Notes: a model not told the origin generated them from the letters alone. Positions 15,622 to 25,997 are shown, counted from the stretch's first letter. The stretch: 64,000 nt of DNA from Rhodococcus sp. RD6.2 (GCF_001040705.1 NZ_CVQP01000009.1:375698-439697); one strand, 5' to 3'. Numbers and translations are program-made.

Positions 15622-18600
15622 CTAGTGGACGACTTGGAGTCGGCTTCGTGCCGCGTCGATCCATTGCGGGCACCCGCATCGACGTGCCAGTTCTTCCGCC
15701 GCCTTCAGGTGGACGACCGCCTCCTCCGGCCGCCCCAGCAGCAGTTCCAGGTCCGCGAGCACCGTGTCGACGGGTCCCATCGTGAACGAGCCGGTGTCGG
15801 CGCCACCGAGCTGACCGGAGTACTGCGCCAGTTGCGGGTACAGGTGCGCGGCCTCCTCCCTCGACCCCAGTGCCGCGACCGCGATGCCCCGCTGCGTCAG
15901 GAGGAACCCGTGGAAGAAGTCGGATCGGACGGGCCGCAAACCCACCCGCAGGGGCGGTGCCTCGGCTGCCTTGCCGTTGGCGGCGAGCGCGATGGTGAGT
16001 GGGTCGACGATCACGTCCGTTGCAGCCGTGTCGAGCGCCCGGATCATCTCCTCGAATTCGCCGGTCCGGCCCTGCGTCACCCGCAGCGAGAACAGGGCGA
16101 GAAGCAGGATTCCGTCGGCGTCGATCTCGCCGTGTCCCCGGAACTCCCGATGGGCCTGCAGGTACATCTCCTCGGCGGCGTCGAGATCACCGGACGCGTG
16201 CGCGAGCATTCCGTGCACCATCGAATTCGACGCCTGCGCCTGTTTCCAGCGGTACCGCTTCGCGAGGGCCTCGTTGTGCTCGAGGTGCTGACGTCCAGTG
16301 TCGAAGTCGCCTCGTGCGCACGCGATCTGGAGTTCGGAATAGTTGCCGATCAGTGCGAACGCCGCCCGGTCCTCGTCCTCGCCGAGGATGATCATCTCGG
16401 CCCCGATCGCGGCCCGGACCTCGACGGGAAGTGCGCCGTGCCGCAGCTCGATCCGCGAGTTCAACGCCAGGCCGAGCAGGTCCGGATCGTCGAGGTGACG
16501 TGCCAGTTCCTCCGCCTCCGCGCTTGCCGACTCGGTGCGCGCGTCATCCTCCCCGTACACCTCGTCGACGAGGATCACCAGCAGCCGGCACCGCTGCTCG
16601 TCGGTCAGGTTCGGCAGCGTCAACGCCCGCTCGATCGCCGCGACGACCCTCGTGTCGATCAGCCCGTACGGCCGGTTGATCCAGGGCGTCGGCGTGTCCC
16701 ACGCGGTCAGGGACCGGACGATCAGATCGTCGCGTCCCGCCGCCTCTGCCACGGACAGGGCCCGATCGCGGGTCTCGCGGGCGGGTGCGGCCGCACCGTT
16801 CACGAGGTGGCTGCGTCCGAGGCGGGCCAGTGTGTCGACCCGCTCGTCGATATCGCGGCCGGGAAGTCGCTCCTTCGCGGGCAGTCGGTCCATCGCAGCC
16901 AGCGCCTGCTCGTAGTGCAGTGCGGCCGCGTCGTGCGCGAAACGGGCCTCCGCCTGCCGGGCCGCGTCGAGCGCGTGGTCCGCGGCGCGGCGGGCCGTAC
17001 TCGACGACAGCGCCGCTCCGAAATGGTGAGCCAACGCCGATGCGTCCTGGGGATGGATCTCTTCCACGGCCTCGGCGACCCGCAGGTGCCAGCGCGCACG
17101 GCGCACCTGCGACAGGTCCCCGAGAAGGACGTCGCGGACGAGGGCGTGAGTGAACCGGACGGTCGACGGGTCCGGCTCGTCGAGCAGTCCGGCGACGACA
17201 CCTGCCTCGACGGCATCGAGCGTCTCGTTCTCGCCGAGTTCCACAGCCCGCAGCAGGACCTCGACATCGGCCTGTCTGCCGATCACCGCGATCAGCCGCA
17301 GCACCGACACCGCGACTTCGGGGAGCCGTGCGAACCGCCTGCGCAGCACGTCACGGACGCCGTCGGGGACGTCGGAGGTGGCGACGAGCTCACCCTCACT
17401 GCCGAGCAGACGCGCACTCTCGCGCAGGTAGAAGGGGTTGCCGCCGGTCCGCTCGGTCAGGGCGCGCACCGTCGCGTCGTCGGCGTCCCCACCCGTCACC
17501 TCCCGCACGAGGGCCGCCGCGTCCGCCGTGGACAGTCCGACGAGCCGGATCCGTTCGGGTGTCAGCGGCGCCAGCGCCGCCAACGTCGATTCCAGATTCG
17601 CGTCGGTCTCGTCCGGACGGTAGGCGGCCACCAGCAGCACCGGCACCGACTCCGCGACCCGCGTCACCAGCGCCAGGGTCTCCGCGTCCGCACGGTGCAG
17701 GTCGTCGAGGAACAGCGCCAACGGCCGGTCCCGCTGGGCGAGTGCGAGGTAGTCGGTGACGGCGCGGTGCAGGAGGAAGCGGCCGTGTGCCGACGACGAC
17801 CCGCCGGCCTCGGTGGTCAACGAGGCCGCCATCACCGCGTCGTCGAGCAGCGGCGCCAGCGCGGCCGCGAGCGGACCGGGATCGACCTCGACCGCCAGCG
17901 CACGCAGGATCTCCACCCAGGCCCACGCGGGCGGCGCACCCTCGGCTTCGGGGCATCGTCCGACGAGGACGCGCGTGCCGTCGAGTTCGGCGCGAAAGCG
18001 CAGCAGCAGTTCGGTTTTCCCGCCGCCCGCCTCGGCGGACACCAGTGCGACCCGGGCTCGGTCCGACGCCTCTGCTGCCACCGCAACCAGGGCGTCCAGC
18101 TCGGTGCGCCTGCCGACGAACACTCGATCCGCGGAGCGCGGGGCCGGTGCAGGCGCCGGCGGTACAGCGGGAGTCCGGACCGGCTGCGCGTTCACCTGAG
18201 GTCGAGGCTGAGGCTGCGGCAGCCGCTGCGCCAGCAGATCCGATTCCAGTTGCTGCAGGGCGGCCCCGGGGTCGAGGCCCAGTTCGTCCGCCAGGATGCC
18301 GCGCGCCCGGCGAAGCGCGGCCAGCGCGTCGGCCTGTCTGCCGCTCGCATGCAGGCCCAGCGCGAGCAACCGCCAGCTCTCCTCCCGCAACGGATGCGCC
18401 CGCGTCAGTGCGCCCGCCTCCGCGACGGCGCCCGCCGGATCGCCGGTGTCGAGCATCGCCGACGCCAGTCGCTCGTGGGCGACGAGCCGCAGTTCGTCGA
18501 GGCGTGCCACCTCCGGTGCCGCCCAGTCGTTGGCGGCGAACTCGGCGTAGGCCGTCCCGCGCCACAGACCGAGGGATTCCTCGAGCAGTCGGCGCCTCTC

Positions 18601-18978
18601 CGCCGGCGCATGCCCATCGGCGGCGCGCAGCAGTGCCTCGAACCGCCATGCGTCGACGTCCTCGGAGCCGAGGACGACGCAGTAGCCGGGGGCCTTGCTG
18701 ACCAGCACCGATGCCGCCGCACGGGGTGCGCGTCCCGGCTCGAGCGCGCGACGCAGGTTCGACACGTACGCCTGCAGTGCGCCGAGTGCGCGCGGCGGCG
18801 GTTCGCCGTGCCACAGGTCGTCGATGAGCCTGTCGACGGACACCACCGAGCCGCGGGCGATCAGCAGCAGCGCCAGGACACCGCGTTGCCGGGGACCACC
18901 GAGGTCGAGTGACCCGCCCGCAGCTTCCCCATCACTCGAGGAGTCCGCATCCATCGAGCCCAACACCCGTATGTGCAC
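15622..18978 (-). CDS. SARP/AfsR-type regulator with AAA ATPase and TPR-like region
   Basis: 1118 residues. An N-terminal OmpR-like DNA-binding domain (about 1-100, GGPRQRGVLALLL, VSVDRLIDDLW, LQAYVSNLRRAL) is followed by the bacterial transcriptional activation domain (about 105-245). An AAA/NB-ARC-like ATPase comes next, with Walker A SAEAGGGKTELLL near residue 316 and a Walker B LALFLDDLHRAD. A long C-terminal helical, TPR-like region follows. Such proteins activate secondary-metabolite or transport genes. The GTG start gives MHIRVLGSM, the usual opening of the family. It is followed by the MMPL gene and divergent from the hemerythrin gene. Confidence 0.88.
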   Translation of the reverse strand: MHIRVLGSMDADSSSDGEAAGGSLDLGGPRQRGVLALLLIARGSVVSVDRLIDDLWHGEPPPRALGALQAYVSNLRRALEPGRAPRAAASVLVSKAPGYCVVLGSEDVDAWRFEALLRAADGHAPAERRRLLEESLGLWRGTAYAEFAANDWAAPEVARLDELRLVAHERLASAMLDTGDPAGAVAEAGALTRAHPLREESWRLLALGLHASGRQADALAALRRARGILADELGLDPGAALQQLESDLLAQRLPQPQPRPQVNAQPVRTPAVPPAPAPAPRSADRVFVGRRTELDALVAVAAEASDRARVALVSAEAGGGKTELLLRFRAELDGTRVLVGRCPEAEGAPPAWAWVEILRALAVEVDPGPLAAALAPLLDDAVMAASLTTEAGGSSSAHGRFLLHRAVTDYLALAQRDRPLALFLDDLHRADAETLALVTRVAESVPVLLVAAYRPDETDANLESTLAALAPLTPERIRLVGLSTADAAALVREVTGGDADDATVRALTERTGGNPFYLRESARLLGSEGELVATSDVPDGVRDVLRRRFARLPEVAVSVLRLIAVIGRQADVEVLLRAVELGENETLDAVEAGVVAGLLDEPDPSTVRFTHALVRDVLLGDLSQVRRARWHLRVAEAVEEIHPQDASALAHHFGAALSSSTARRAADHALDAARQAEARFAHDAAALHYEQALAAMDRLPAKERLPGRDIDERVDTLARLGRSHLVNGAAAPARETRDRALSVAEAAGRDDLIVRSLTAWDTPTPWINRPYGLIDTRVVAAIERALTLPNLTDEQRCRLLVILVDEVYGEDDARTESASAEAEELARHLDDPDLLGLALNSRIELRHGALPVEVRAAIGAEMIILGEDEDRAAFALIGNYSELQIACARGDFDTGRQHLEHNEALAKRYRWKQAQASNSMVHGMLAHASGDLDAAEEMYLQAHREFRGHGEIDADGILLLALFSLRVTQGRTGEFEEMIRALDTAATDVIVDPLTIALAANGKAAEAPPLRVGLRPVRSDFFHGFLLTQRGIAVAALGSREEAAHLYPQLAQYSGQLGGADTGSFTMGPVDTVLADLELLLGRPEEAVVHLKAAEELARRCGCPQWIDAARSRLQVVH

Positions 18979-19110
18979 TGCACAACTTTAGGTGCGGACG
19001 GGTCCGAGTGGGGTCCAAGTCGGGTGCAAGAGAGCCACAAGTGGGTCGGGTGATCGTGAATCCAGTCAGCAGAACCCAGACCTCGCAGTATCCGACCCAG
19101 GAGGCACACC

Positions 19111-19782
19111 ATGAGCACGCTCACCGCGACCGACCGCCCGGACACCGGGGACATGATCCTCGCCCACAACATCTTCAGGCACGCGTTCGGCAGCCTGCCC
19201 GAGTTGATCCGCGCCGTCCCCGAGGGCGACACCGCGCGGGCCCGCCGGTTGGTCGAGTTCCAGACCGAGATCGCCACAGGGCTGCACCATCACCACACTG
19301 GTGAGGACGAGCTGATGTGGCCGCTGCTGCTCGACCGTGTCCCGACCGATCACGCGCTGGTGCTGCGGATGGAGGAGCAGCACGAGCGGATCGGTGAGCT
19401 CCTCGACCGCGCGGGAACCCGGGCCGCCACCTTCGAACTGTCGGCGTCGCGCAGCGACGGCGAGGCCTGGGCGTCGACGGTGTCCGCGCTGTTCACAGCG
19501 CTCGACGAGCACCTGCGTGAGGAAGAGGCGCACATCCTTCCGTTGGCGGAGGCGAACATGACGGTGGCCGAATGGGAGCAGCTCGGTGAGCGCGGGCGCG
19601 GGTCGGTTCCTGCCAACCGTCAGCTGATCCTGCTCGGATTCCTGCTGCTCGGCGCGACGCCGGACCAGCGCCGCCGCGTGCTGTCCGAGGCGCCGCTGGC
19701 CGCACGGATCGCGTGGCGGCTGGTCGGCAAGCGCGCGTTCGCGAAGGAGTACCGCGAGATCTTCGGACGCAACCCGGCGTGA
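19111..19782 (+). CDS. Hemerythrin HHE-domain protein
   Basis: 223 residues, predicted cytoplasmic. Di-iron ligands of the four-helix hemerythrin-like bundle are visible: His in LAHNIFRHAF, HHHHTGEDELMWPLL, QHERIGELL, and HLREEEAHILP. This is the actinobacterial type in which the HHE domain occupies about residues 12-150, followed by a helical tail. Members bind O2, NO or reactive oxygen products; the role here is not shown. GGAGG lies about 7 nt before the ATG. It is divergent from the SARP regulator and convergent with the FAD monooxygenase gene. Confidence 0.85.
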   Translation: MSTLTATDRPDTGDMILAHNIFRHAFGSLPELIRAVPEGDTARARRLVEFQTEIATGLHHHHTGEDELMWPLLLDRVPTDHALVLRMEEQHERIGELLDRAGTRAATFELSASRSDGEAWASTVSALFTALDEHLREEEAHILPLAEANMTVAEWEQLGERGRGSVPANRQLILLGFLLLGATPDQRRRVLSEAPLAARIAWRLVGKRAFAKEYREIFGRNPA

Positions 19783-19805
19783 TCCCCGTGGCCGCGTTCA
19801 CCGGC

Positions 19806-20888
19806 TCAGGGAACGGGCAGGCCGTCGAGGTACGCGAGCAGTTCCCCCGCCGCGGCCCGTCCGCCGCGGTTGGCGCCGATCGTGCTCGCGGACGGCCCGT
19901 ACCCCAGCAGGTGCACCCGCGGGTCGGCGGCGACCTGGGTCGCGAGCCGCCCCGTCATGGTGATGCCGCCACCCGGTCCGCGCAGATGCAGCGGTGCGAG
20001 GTGGTCGAGGGAACTGCGAAAGCCGGTGCACCACAGGATGACGTCGACATGCTGCTCGGTCCCGTCCGCCCATCGGACACCTTCCGGGGTGATCTCGGTG
20101 AACATCGGCCGCCGGTCCAGGGCGCCGCGCTCGCGGGCGGCGCGCAACGCCGGGGTCAGCGGCAGGCCCGTCACCGACACCACCGATCCGGGTGGGAGGC
20201 CGCGCCGAACCCGGTCCTCGACGATCGCGACGGCGGCGCGACCCTCCTCGGGGGTGAACGGGGTGTCCCGGAACTCCGGCGGCCTCCTCGTCACCCAGGT
20301 GGTGGTCGTGACACGGGAGATCTCGTCGAGCAGCTGTACGGCCGAGATACCGCCGCCGACCACGAGGACGTGCCTTCCCGCGAACTCGTCGGCGGTGCGG
20401 TAGTCGCGGGTGTGCAGCGTTTGGCCCCGGAACGTCTCGGCGCCCGGATAGCGCGGCACGAAGGGTCGCTCCCACGTTCCGGTCGCGTTGACGATGCCGC
20501 GGGCCGTCACCGTCCCGTCGTCGGTCTCCACGGTCAGCGGGCCCGTCCCGGCGCCGTGATCGCACACGACGCGGACGTGGACCGGGCGACGTATCGGCAG
20601 GTCGAAGCGCTTCTCGTATTCGCCGTAGTACAGCGGGACGACGTCGGACGCGTGTACTTCCTCGGGCGGTGATCCGTCCAGGATGTCGGTCATCGCCATG
20701 CCGGGCAGGTCGTGGACGCGGTTGACGGTGGTCAACGTCAGCGACGGCCATCGGAACTGCCACGCGCCACCCGGTCCGGGCGCGTGGTCGAGAACGACGA
20801 AGTCGGCACCGGCCCGGCGCAGGTGGTAACCAGCGGACAACCCGGCCTGGCCCGCGCCGATCACGACGACATCGACAGTTTGCTGCAC
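19806..20888 (-). CDS. FAD/NAD(P)-dependent monooxygenase-like oxidoreductase (CzcO/TrkA type)
   Basis: 360 residues. An FAD-binding Rossmann motif VVVIGAGQAGLSAGYHL (6-22) opens the protein, and a second dinucleotide motif VLVVGGGISAVQLLDE near residue 170 would bind NADPH. The order and the WQFRWPSLTLTT segment match flavin-containing monooxygenases of the CzcO/YpmT type. Substrate unknown. GTG start with AAGG about 7 nt upstream. Only 39 bp separate it from the divergent echA6-like gene, so their promoters overlap. Confidence 0.82.
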   Translation of the reverse strand: MQQTVDVVVIGAGQAGLSAGYHLRRAGADFVVLDHAPGPGGAWQFRWPSLTLTTVNRVHDLPGMAMTDILDGSPPEEVHASDVVPLYYGEYEKRFDLPIRRPVHVRVVCDHGAGTGPLTVETDDGTVTARGIVNATGTWERPFVPRYPGAETFRGQTLHTRDYRTADEFAGRHVLVVGGGISAVQLLDEISRVTTTTWVTRRPPEFRDTPFTPEEGRAAVAIVEDRVRRGLPPGSVVSVTGLPLTPALRAARERGALDRRPMFTEITPEGVRWADGTEQHVDVILWCTGFRSSLDHLAPLHLRGPGGGITMTGRLATQVAADPRVHLLGYGPSASTIGANRGGRAAAGELLAYLDGLPVP

Positions 20889-20914
20889 AGTGGCACCTTC
20901 TCAGGTCGAAACGG

Positions 20915-20920
20915 TACGGT
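20915..20920 (+). promoter_or_regulatory. Leaderless-type -10 box (TACGGT) of echA6-like gene
   Basis: TACGGT ends 7 nt before ATG 20928 with no Shine-Dalgarno. The box lies in the 39-bp gap to the divergent monooxygenase gene. Confidence 0.45.
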
Positions 20921-20927
20921 CACAATC

Positions 20928-21659
20928 ATGATCGGGACCAGCCGAGACGGCGATGTGGTGACCATCGAATTGCAGCGCGAGGATCGACGCAACGCGCTCA
21001 ACACCGAACTGTGCGTCCTGCTGCGCGACGCCGTCGACGAGGTGGTCGCCGACGGGGCCCGGGTGATCGTGCTGACCGGGCAGGGCAGGGCCTTCTGCGC
21101 GGGCGCGGATCTGTCGGGCGACGTCTACGCCGACGGGTTCACGGACACCCTCCTCGAAATGCTGCACACCATCGACTCGGCGCCGATCCCGGTGATCGCC
21201 GCGATCAACGGGCCCGCGGTGGGCGCGGGTACGCAGTTGGCCATCGCATCGGACCTGCGGGTCGTCACGCCGGACGCCTTCTTCGCGATCCCCGCGGTGA
21301 AGCTGGGGATTTCCGTGGACTCGTGGACGGTCAAGCGACTCTCCTCGCTGGTCGGCGGCGGACCCGCCCGCACGGTCCTGCTCGGCGCCGAGCAGATCTC
21401 GGCGGCCGACGCCTACACGTTCGGACTGGCCAACAAGATCGGCGACCTCGCCGCCGCGCAGGAGTGGGCCAAGCGGATCGCCGCGTTGGCGCCGCTGTCG
21501 CTGCGTCACCTCAAGATGGTCTTCAACGACGACGGCACGCAGGACGAGGCGCCGCAGGACCAGCTCGACGCCCTGCACGCCGCGTGGTCGAGCGAGGACA
21601 TGCTCGAGGCGTCGCGGGCTCGGCACGAGAAGCGCACCCCGACGTTCCGGGGGCGCTGA
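20928..21659 (+). CDS. echA6: Enoyl-CoA hydratase-like acyl-CoA binding protein, EchA6 homologue
   Basis: 243 residues, crotonase fold. MIGTSRDGDVVTIELQ, RRNALNTELC, LTGQGRAFCAGADLSGD, AINGPAVGAGTQLAIASDLRVV, and RLSSLVGGGPARTVLL closely follow M. tuberculosis EchA6 (Rv0905). As in EchA6, the second catalytic glutamate of true hydratases appears missing (KLGISVDSW where crotonases have a Glu-containing LGLLPGxGG-type loop). EchA6 is known to carry acyl-CoA to FAS-II for mycolic acid synthesis rather than hydrate it. The next gene starts 1 nt after its stop, as in M. tuberculosis. Confidence 0.85.
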   Translation: MIGTSRDGDVVTIELQREDRRNALNTELCVLLRDAVDEVVADGARVIVLTGQGRAFCAGADLSGDVYADGFTDTLLEMLHTIDSAPIPVIAAINGPAVGAGTQLAIASDLRVVTPDAFFAIPAVKLGISVDSWTVKRLSSLVGGGPARTVLLGAEQISAADAYTFGLANKIGDLAAAQEWAKRIAALAPLSLRHLKMVFNDDGTQDEAPQDQLDALHAAWSSEDMLEASRARHEKRTPTFRGR

Positions 21660-21660
21660 C

Positions 21661-22776
21661 GTGCGAGTGCGATCGGTCCTCGCCGCCGCCCTGGCAGGTG
21701 CTGCCGCCGCGACTCTCGCGCGGGCGGCGTGGGGTATCCCCGGGCAGATCGGTGCCTCCGCAGCTGCGATCGCGCCCCGCGTGGAGGGGTCGGCACGCTT
21801 CCGCGACAACAGGTTTCACAACACCGAACCGAGCGCTCAGGTGGTGCGCGCCGACGAATCCAGTCTGCTGTCGTCGGTGTTGACGCGCCGCAAGCTCGGT
21901 CGGCCCAGCCGGCCCATTCCGTTGGCGACACCGCTGGCGCCTGCGGAAGCCGCGGAGCTCGCGGTCACCTGGTACGGGCATGCCAGTGCCATCGTCGAGG
22001 TCGACGGACATCGGGTACTCACCGATCCGGTGTGGAGCCACCGGGTTTCGCCGTCACCGATGATCGGACCCGCTCGGCTCCACCCGACGCCCGTCGAGGT
22101 CACCGCGCTGCCACCGGTCGACGCGATCCTGATCTCGCACGACCACTACGACCACCTCGATCGCGCCACGATCGTCGCACTGCTGCGCACGCAGACGGCG
22201 CCGTTCGTGGTGCCGACGGGAATCGGTGCGCACCTGCGGCATTGGCGGGTCCCCGAGGACCGGATCGTCGAACTCGACTGGGACGAGCAGACCACGATCG
22301 GGTCGTTGGTGCTCACCTGCACCGAGGCACGGCACTTCTCGGGCCGCGGGCTGCGACGCAACACGACGTTGTGGTCGTCGTGGGCGGTGCGCGGGCCGCA
22401 GCACGCGGTGTTCTTCGGCGGCGACACCGGGTACACCCCGCGGTTCGCCGAGATCGGGGAGCGTCACGGCCCCTTCGACCTGACCCTGCTGCCGGTCGGC
22501 GCCTACGACGAGCACTGGCCGGACATCCACATGAACCCGGAGGAGGCGGTGCGCATGCACACCGACCTCCAGGGTGGGGACGCGACCGCCGGCGTGCTCG
22601 TTCCGGTGCACTGGGCGACGTTCAATCTGGCGTTCCATCCGTGGGCCGAGCCGATCGTCCGCCTGGGCGTCGCCGCCGACGAGGTCGGAACCTGTGTGCG
22701 CGTGCCGATGCCGGGCCAGCGGATCGACGTTCTTCGTCCGGGTGCCCAACGGCCCTGGTGGCTCCGCCTGGCCTAA
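21661..22776 (+). CDS. Metallo-beta-lactamase-fold hydrolase (Rv0906/NAPE-PLD-like)
   Basis: 371 residues. An N-terminal hydrophobic alanine-rich segment (about 3-22, SVLAAALAGAAAATLARAA) looks like a signal or anchor. The metal-binding motif HDHYDHLD is at 160-167; further ligands are likely in EARHFSG and FFGGDTGY, and VHWATFN closes the site. This is the NAPE-PLD/RomA subgroup, matching Rv0906 in the same order after echA6. The natural substrate is unknown; phospholipid-type esters are plausible. GTG start 1 nt after the upstream stop indicates coupling. Confidence 0.85.
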   Translation: MRVRSVLAAALAGAAAATLARAAWGIPGQIGASAAAIAPRVEGSARFRDNRFHNTEPSAQVVRADESSLLSSVLTRRKLGRPSRPIPLATPLAPAEAAELAVTWYGHASAIVEVDGHRVLTDPVWSHRVSPSPMIGPARLHPTPVEVTALPPVDAILISHDHYDHLDRATIVALLRTQTAPFVVPTGIGAHLRHWRVPEDRIVELDWDEQTTIGSLVLTCTEARHFSGRGLRRNTTLWSSWAVRGPQHAVFFGGDTGYTPRFAEIGERHGPFDLTLLPVGAYDEHWPDIHMNPEEAVRMHTDLQGGDATAGVLVPVHWATFNLAFHPWAEPIVRLGVAADEVGTCVRVPMPGQRIDVLRPGAQRPWWLRLA

Positions 22777-22779
22777 CCT
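22774..22779 (+). promoter_or_regulatory. Leaderless-type -10 box (TAACCT) of ctpE
   Basis: TAACCT includes the upstream gene's stop codon and ends 6 nt before ATG 22786. GAGGGC between them could instead act as a weak ribosome-binding site, so this call is tentative. Confidence 0.35.
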
Positions 22780-22785
22780 GAGGGC

Positions 22786-25272
22786 ATGGCCAACGACGAG
22801 ATCCATCCGGTCGGAACGCTGAAGCCCGACGACGTGGACGTGCGGACCGGACTGACCGCCGACCAGGTGGCCCGACGTCGGGCGGAGGGCAAGACCAACG
22901 ACGTTCCGGGGCGAGCCAGTCGTTCCGTCCGGGAGATCGTCCGGGCCAACGTGTTCACCCGGATCAACGCGATCCTCGGTGTCCTCCTGGTGATCGTGCT
23001 GTCGACGGGGTCGATCATCGACGGCATGTTCGGTCTGCTCATCATCGCGAACAGCGCGATCGGCATCATCCAGGAGACCCGGGCCAAGCGGACCCTCGAC
23101 CAGCTCGCCATCGTCAGTCAGTCACAGCCCGTGGTCCGCCGCGACGGCGCGACGACGGCACTGGCGCCGAGCGAGGTGGTGCTCGACGACGTCATCGAAC
23201 TGGGTGCAGGCGATCAGATCGTCGTCGACGGCGAGGTCGTCGAGGGGGAGCTGCTCGAGATCGACGAGTCACTGCTCACCGGTGAGGCCGATCCGGTGCA
23301 CAAGCAGCCCGGCGACCAGGTGCTGTCCGGCAGTTTCGTGGCGTCGGGCAGCGGTGCGTACCGGGCGACGAAGGTCGGCCGCGACGCCTACGCCGCGCAA
23401 TTGGCGGCGGAGGCGTCCAAGTTCACGCTGGTGCACTCGGAACTGCGCAGCGGCGTCGACCGGATCCTCAAAGTCATCACGTACATGATGGTCCCGGCGG
23501 GCGCGCTGATCATCTACAACCAGCTGTTCGTCAGCGAGCAGGATCTCGGGGGTGCGCTGAACGGCATGGTCGCCGCGCTGGTGCCGATGGTCCCCGAGGG
23601 GCTGGTGCTGATGACGTCGCTCGCGTTCGCGGTCGGCGTCATCCGGTTGGGGCGCAGGCAGTGTCTGGTGCAGGAGCTGCCCGCCATCGAGGGGCTCGCC
23701 CGCGTCGACGTGGTGTGCGCGGACAAGACCGGCACCCTCACCGAGAACGGCATGCGGCTCTCGGAGTTGCGGCTGCTCACACCGGACGATCCCGCGGGGT
23801 CACCGTCCCGGCTGCAGGCCGCGCTGGCCGCGATGGCTGCCGACGACCCGAGGCCGAACGCGAGCGTGCTGGCGATCGCCGAGGCGTACGAGGACGATCC
23901 GGGGTGGACCTCCACCGGCGTCGCCCCGTTCTCGTCGGCGAAGAAGTGGAGCGGAATCTCTTACGGCGCCAACGGGAACTGGTTCCTCGGTGCGCCGGAT
24001 GTGCTGCTCGACCCCGACTCGGACGCCGCCCGCACCGCCGAAGAGATCGGGGCGACGGGACTGCGGGTGCTGCTCCTCGGGGAGGGTGACGTCGCGGTCG
24101 ACGACGACGCCGCGCCCGGGAACCTCACGGCGCGCGCACTGGTCGTGCTGGAGCAGCGGGTGCGCCCGGACGCCGCCGACACCCTCGCCTACTTCGCCGA
24201 ACAGAAGGTCGAGGTCAAGGTCATCTCCGGCGACAACGCGGTGTCGGTCGGCGCGGTCGCGGGATCGCTCGGACTGCCGGGCGGCGACCACGCCGTCGAC
24301 GCCCGCGGCCTGCCCGAGGACCGGGACGCCCTCGCCGACGTCCTCGCCTCCGAGACCACCTTCGGGCGGGTGCGGCCCGACCAGAAGCGGGCGATGGTCG
24401 GGGCGTTGCAGTCGCGTGGGCACACCGTCGCGATGACCGGCGACGGCGTCAACGACGTCCTCGCGCTCAAGGACGCCGACATCGGGGTGTCGATGGGGTC
24501 GGGCAGTCCCGCGACGCGAGCCGTCGCGCAGATCGTGCTGTTGGACAACAAGTTCGCGACCCTGCCGTACGTCGTGGGCGAGGGACGCCGGGTGATCGGC
24601 AACATCGAGCGGGTCTCCAACCTGTTCCTCACCAAGACGGTGTACTCGGTGCTGCTCGCCCTGCTCGTCGGACTGTCCGGCGTCGCGTCCGAGCTGTTCG
24701 ACTTCGAGCCGATGCCGTACCCGTTCCTGCCGCGGCACGTCACGATCGCGGCGTGGTTCACCATCGGCATTCCCGCCTTCATCCTGTCGCTGGCGCCGAA
24801 CAACGAGCGGGCGCGCACCGGGTTCGTGCCGCGTGTGATGCGGTTCGCGATCCCGTCGGGTCTGGTCATCGGCATCGCGACGTTCGTCTCGTACGCCCTG
24901 GTGTACGCCGGGCCGGACCAGACCGAGACGCAGCAGATCCAGGCGGGCACCACCGCGCTGATCACGCTCATCACGATCGCCCTGTGGGTGCTCGCGATCG
25001 TCGCCAGGCCGTACGTGTGGTGGAAGATCGTCCTGATCGCCGGATCGGTCGCCGGCTACGTGGTGCTCTTCTCCGTCCCGTTCTGCCGGGAGTTCTTCAA
25101 ACTGGACCCGTCGAATGTCGCCGCGACCACCACGGCGTTCGTCTGTGGCGGCGTCGGCATCGTCCTCGTCGAGCTCGGGTGGTGGGTGTCCGGGCGCCTG
25201 CACGGCGAGAAGCGGCAACTCTTCTCGCTGCCCGAGCAGCCCGGGGAAGCGACACGGGAGACCGTGTCCTGA
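22786..25272 (+). CDS. ctpE: P-type cation ATPase, CtpE homologue (calcium transport)
   Basis: 828 residues. Actuator-domain motif LLTGEADPV, phosphorylation site [10 protein letters not shown] with Asp313, KRAMVGALQ and [19 protein letters not shown] hinge are intact. Membrane helices occur in pairs near 60-100 and 230-290 and in a C-terminal block after residue 610. Length and position after the Rv0906-like gene match mycobacterial CtpE (Rv0908), which has been described as a Ca2+ importer. The small gene Rv0907 is missing between them here. The antitoxin-like gene follows 91 nt later. Confidence 0.9.
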   Translation: MANDEIHPVGTLKPDDVDVRTGLTADQVARRRAEGKTNDVPGRASRSVREIVRANVFTRINAILGVLLVIVLSTGSIIDGMFGLLIIANSAIGIIQETRAKRTLDQLAIVSQSQPVVRRDGATTALAPSEVVLDDVIELGAGDQIVVDGEVVEGELLEIDESLLTGEADPVHKQPGDQVLSGSFVASGSGAYRATKVGRDAYAAQLAAEASKFTLVHSELRSGVDRILKVITYMMVPAGALIIYNQLFVSEQDLGGALNGMVAALVPMVPEGLVLMTSLAFAVGVIRLGRRQCLVQELPAIEGLARVDVVCADKTGTLTENGMRLSELRLLTPDDPAGSPSRLQAALAAMAADDPRPNASVLAIAEAYEDDPGWTSTGVAPFSSAKKWSGISYGANGNWFLGAPDVLLDPDSDAARTAEEIGATGLRVLLLGEGDVAVDDDAAPGNLTARALVVLEQRVRPDAADTLAYFAEQKVEVKVISGDNAVSVGAVAGSLGLPGGDHAVDARGLPEDRDALADVLASETTFGRVRPDQKRAMVGALQSRGHTVAMTGDGVNDVLALKDADIGVSMGSGSPATRAVAQIVLLDNKFATLPYVVGEGRRVIGNIERVSNLFLTKTVYSVLLALLVGLSGVASELFDFEPMPYPFLPRHVTIAAWFTIGIPAFILSLAPNNERARTGFVPRVMRFAIPSGLVIGIATFVSYALVYAGPDQTETQQIQAGTTALITLITIALWVLAIVARPYVWWKIVLIAGSVAGYVVLFSVPFCREFFKLDPSNVAATTTAFVCGGVGIVLVELGWWVSGRLHGEKRQLFSLPEQPGEATRETVS

Positions 25273-25363
25273 TCCACAGCGAACGCACGGAGGGCGCTCT
25301 GGCGGGTGTCGGCGAATGCTGTGAGACTGAAGGCAGGGGATATGCCCCGCTGAGAGGAGAACC

Positions 25364-25576
25364 ATGAGCTTGGTCAACACGTTGAAGGATCTGTTCGGCA
25401 AGGGGCAGAAGTACGCCGCCGAGAACTCCAAGCAGGTCGAGGACGCCATCACCAAGGCAGGCGACTTCGTCGACGAGAAGACCGGCCGCAAGTACAGCCA
25501 GCACATCGACAAGGCGCAGGACGCTGCGAAGAAGGCGATCCCGAAGGACGTCCCGCCTGCCGACGGAACCAAGTAG
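25364..25576 (+). CDS. Rv0909-like antitoxin
   Basis: 70 residues, highly charged and helical, with no membrane segment. The core KQVEDAITKAGDFVDEKTG, then KYSQHIDKAQDAAKK, matches the short M. tuberculosis Rv0909 antitoxin (MT0933 family). Rv0909 is reported to neutralise the SRPBCC-fold toxin Rv0910 encoded immediately downstream. Here the next gene is instead a DCC protein, while an Rv0910 homologue lies at 39376-39807. The ribosome-binding site GAGAGGAG is upstream of the ATG. Position after ctpE is conserved. Confidence 0.75.
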   Translation: MSLVNTLKDLFGKGQKYAAENSKQVEDAITKAGDFVDEKTGRKYSQHIDKAQDAAKKAIPKDVPPADGTK

Positions 25577-25604
25577 TCCACAGTCACTACACAGGAGTCG
25601 CACC

Positions 25605-25994
25605 ATGCCCACTCGTTCGTCGACCGACAACCATGTCGAGCTGCTGTTCGACAAGGACTGCGGCTTCTGTGTGTGGTGCGCGGGATGGCTGGAGCGGCTC
25701 GACCGCCACGGCCGCGTCACGGCCACGCCGTTGCAGAAGCCCAGCGCCGTCGACCATTTCGGGGTGACGATGGACGAGGCTCTGGAGCAGGCGTGGGCCA
25801 TCGATGCGTCCGGGCAGCGGTTCGCCGGGGCAGGTGCCATCAACGCCGCACTGTCCGGCGTGCTGGGTAGTCGTATTCCCCTGCACATCTACCGAATCCC
25901 CGGAATCCGGCAGGCGCAGGACGCGCTGTACCGGCTCGTCGCCCGGAACCGGCACCGGCTGCCCGGCCGCGGCGGCAGCTGCGCGATCGGCTGA
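25605..25994 (+). CDS. DCC (DUF393) family thiol-disulfide oxidoreductase-like protein
   Basis: 129 residues. LLFDKDCGFCVWCAGWLERL carries the family's DCGFC motif (Cys19 and Cys22) plus an extra Cys25; the downstream part is short and matches the family length. DUF393 proteins have a thioredoxin-like fold, with poorly known function. AGGAG is 8 nt before the ATG. The stop is 3 nt before the TTG start of the antiporter gene, indicating an operon. Confidence 0.85.
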   Translation: MPTRSSTDNHVELLFDKDCGFCVWCAGWLERLDRHGRVTATPLQKPSAVDHFGVTMDEALEQAWAIDASGQRFAGAGAINAALSGVLGSRIPLHIYRIPGIRQAQDALYRLVARNRHRLPGRGGSCAIG

Positions 25995-25997
25995 CCC

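Noticed and set aside
15544..18912. Open frame of 1122 codons opposite the SARP regulator
   Set aside because: Mirror frame of a high-GC gene; no recognisable motifs, no promoter or ribosome-binding site.
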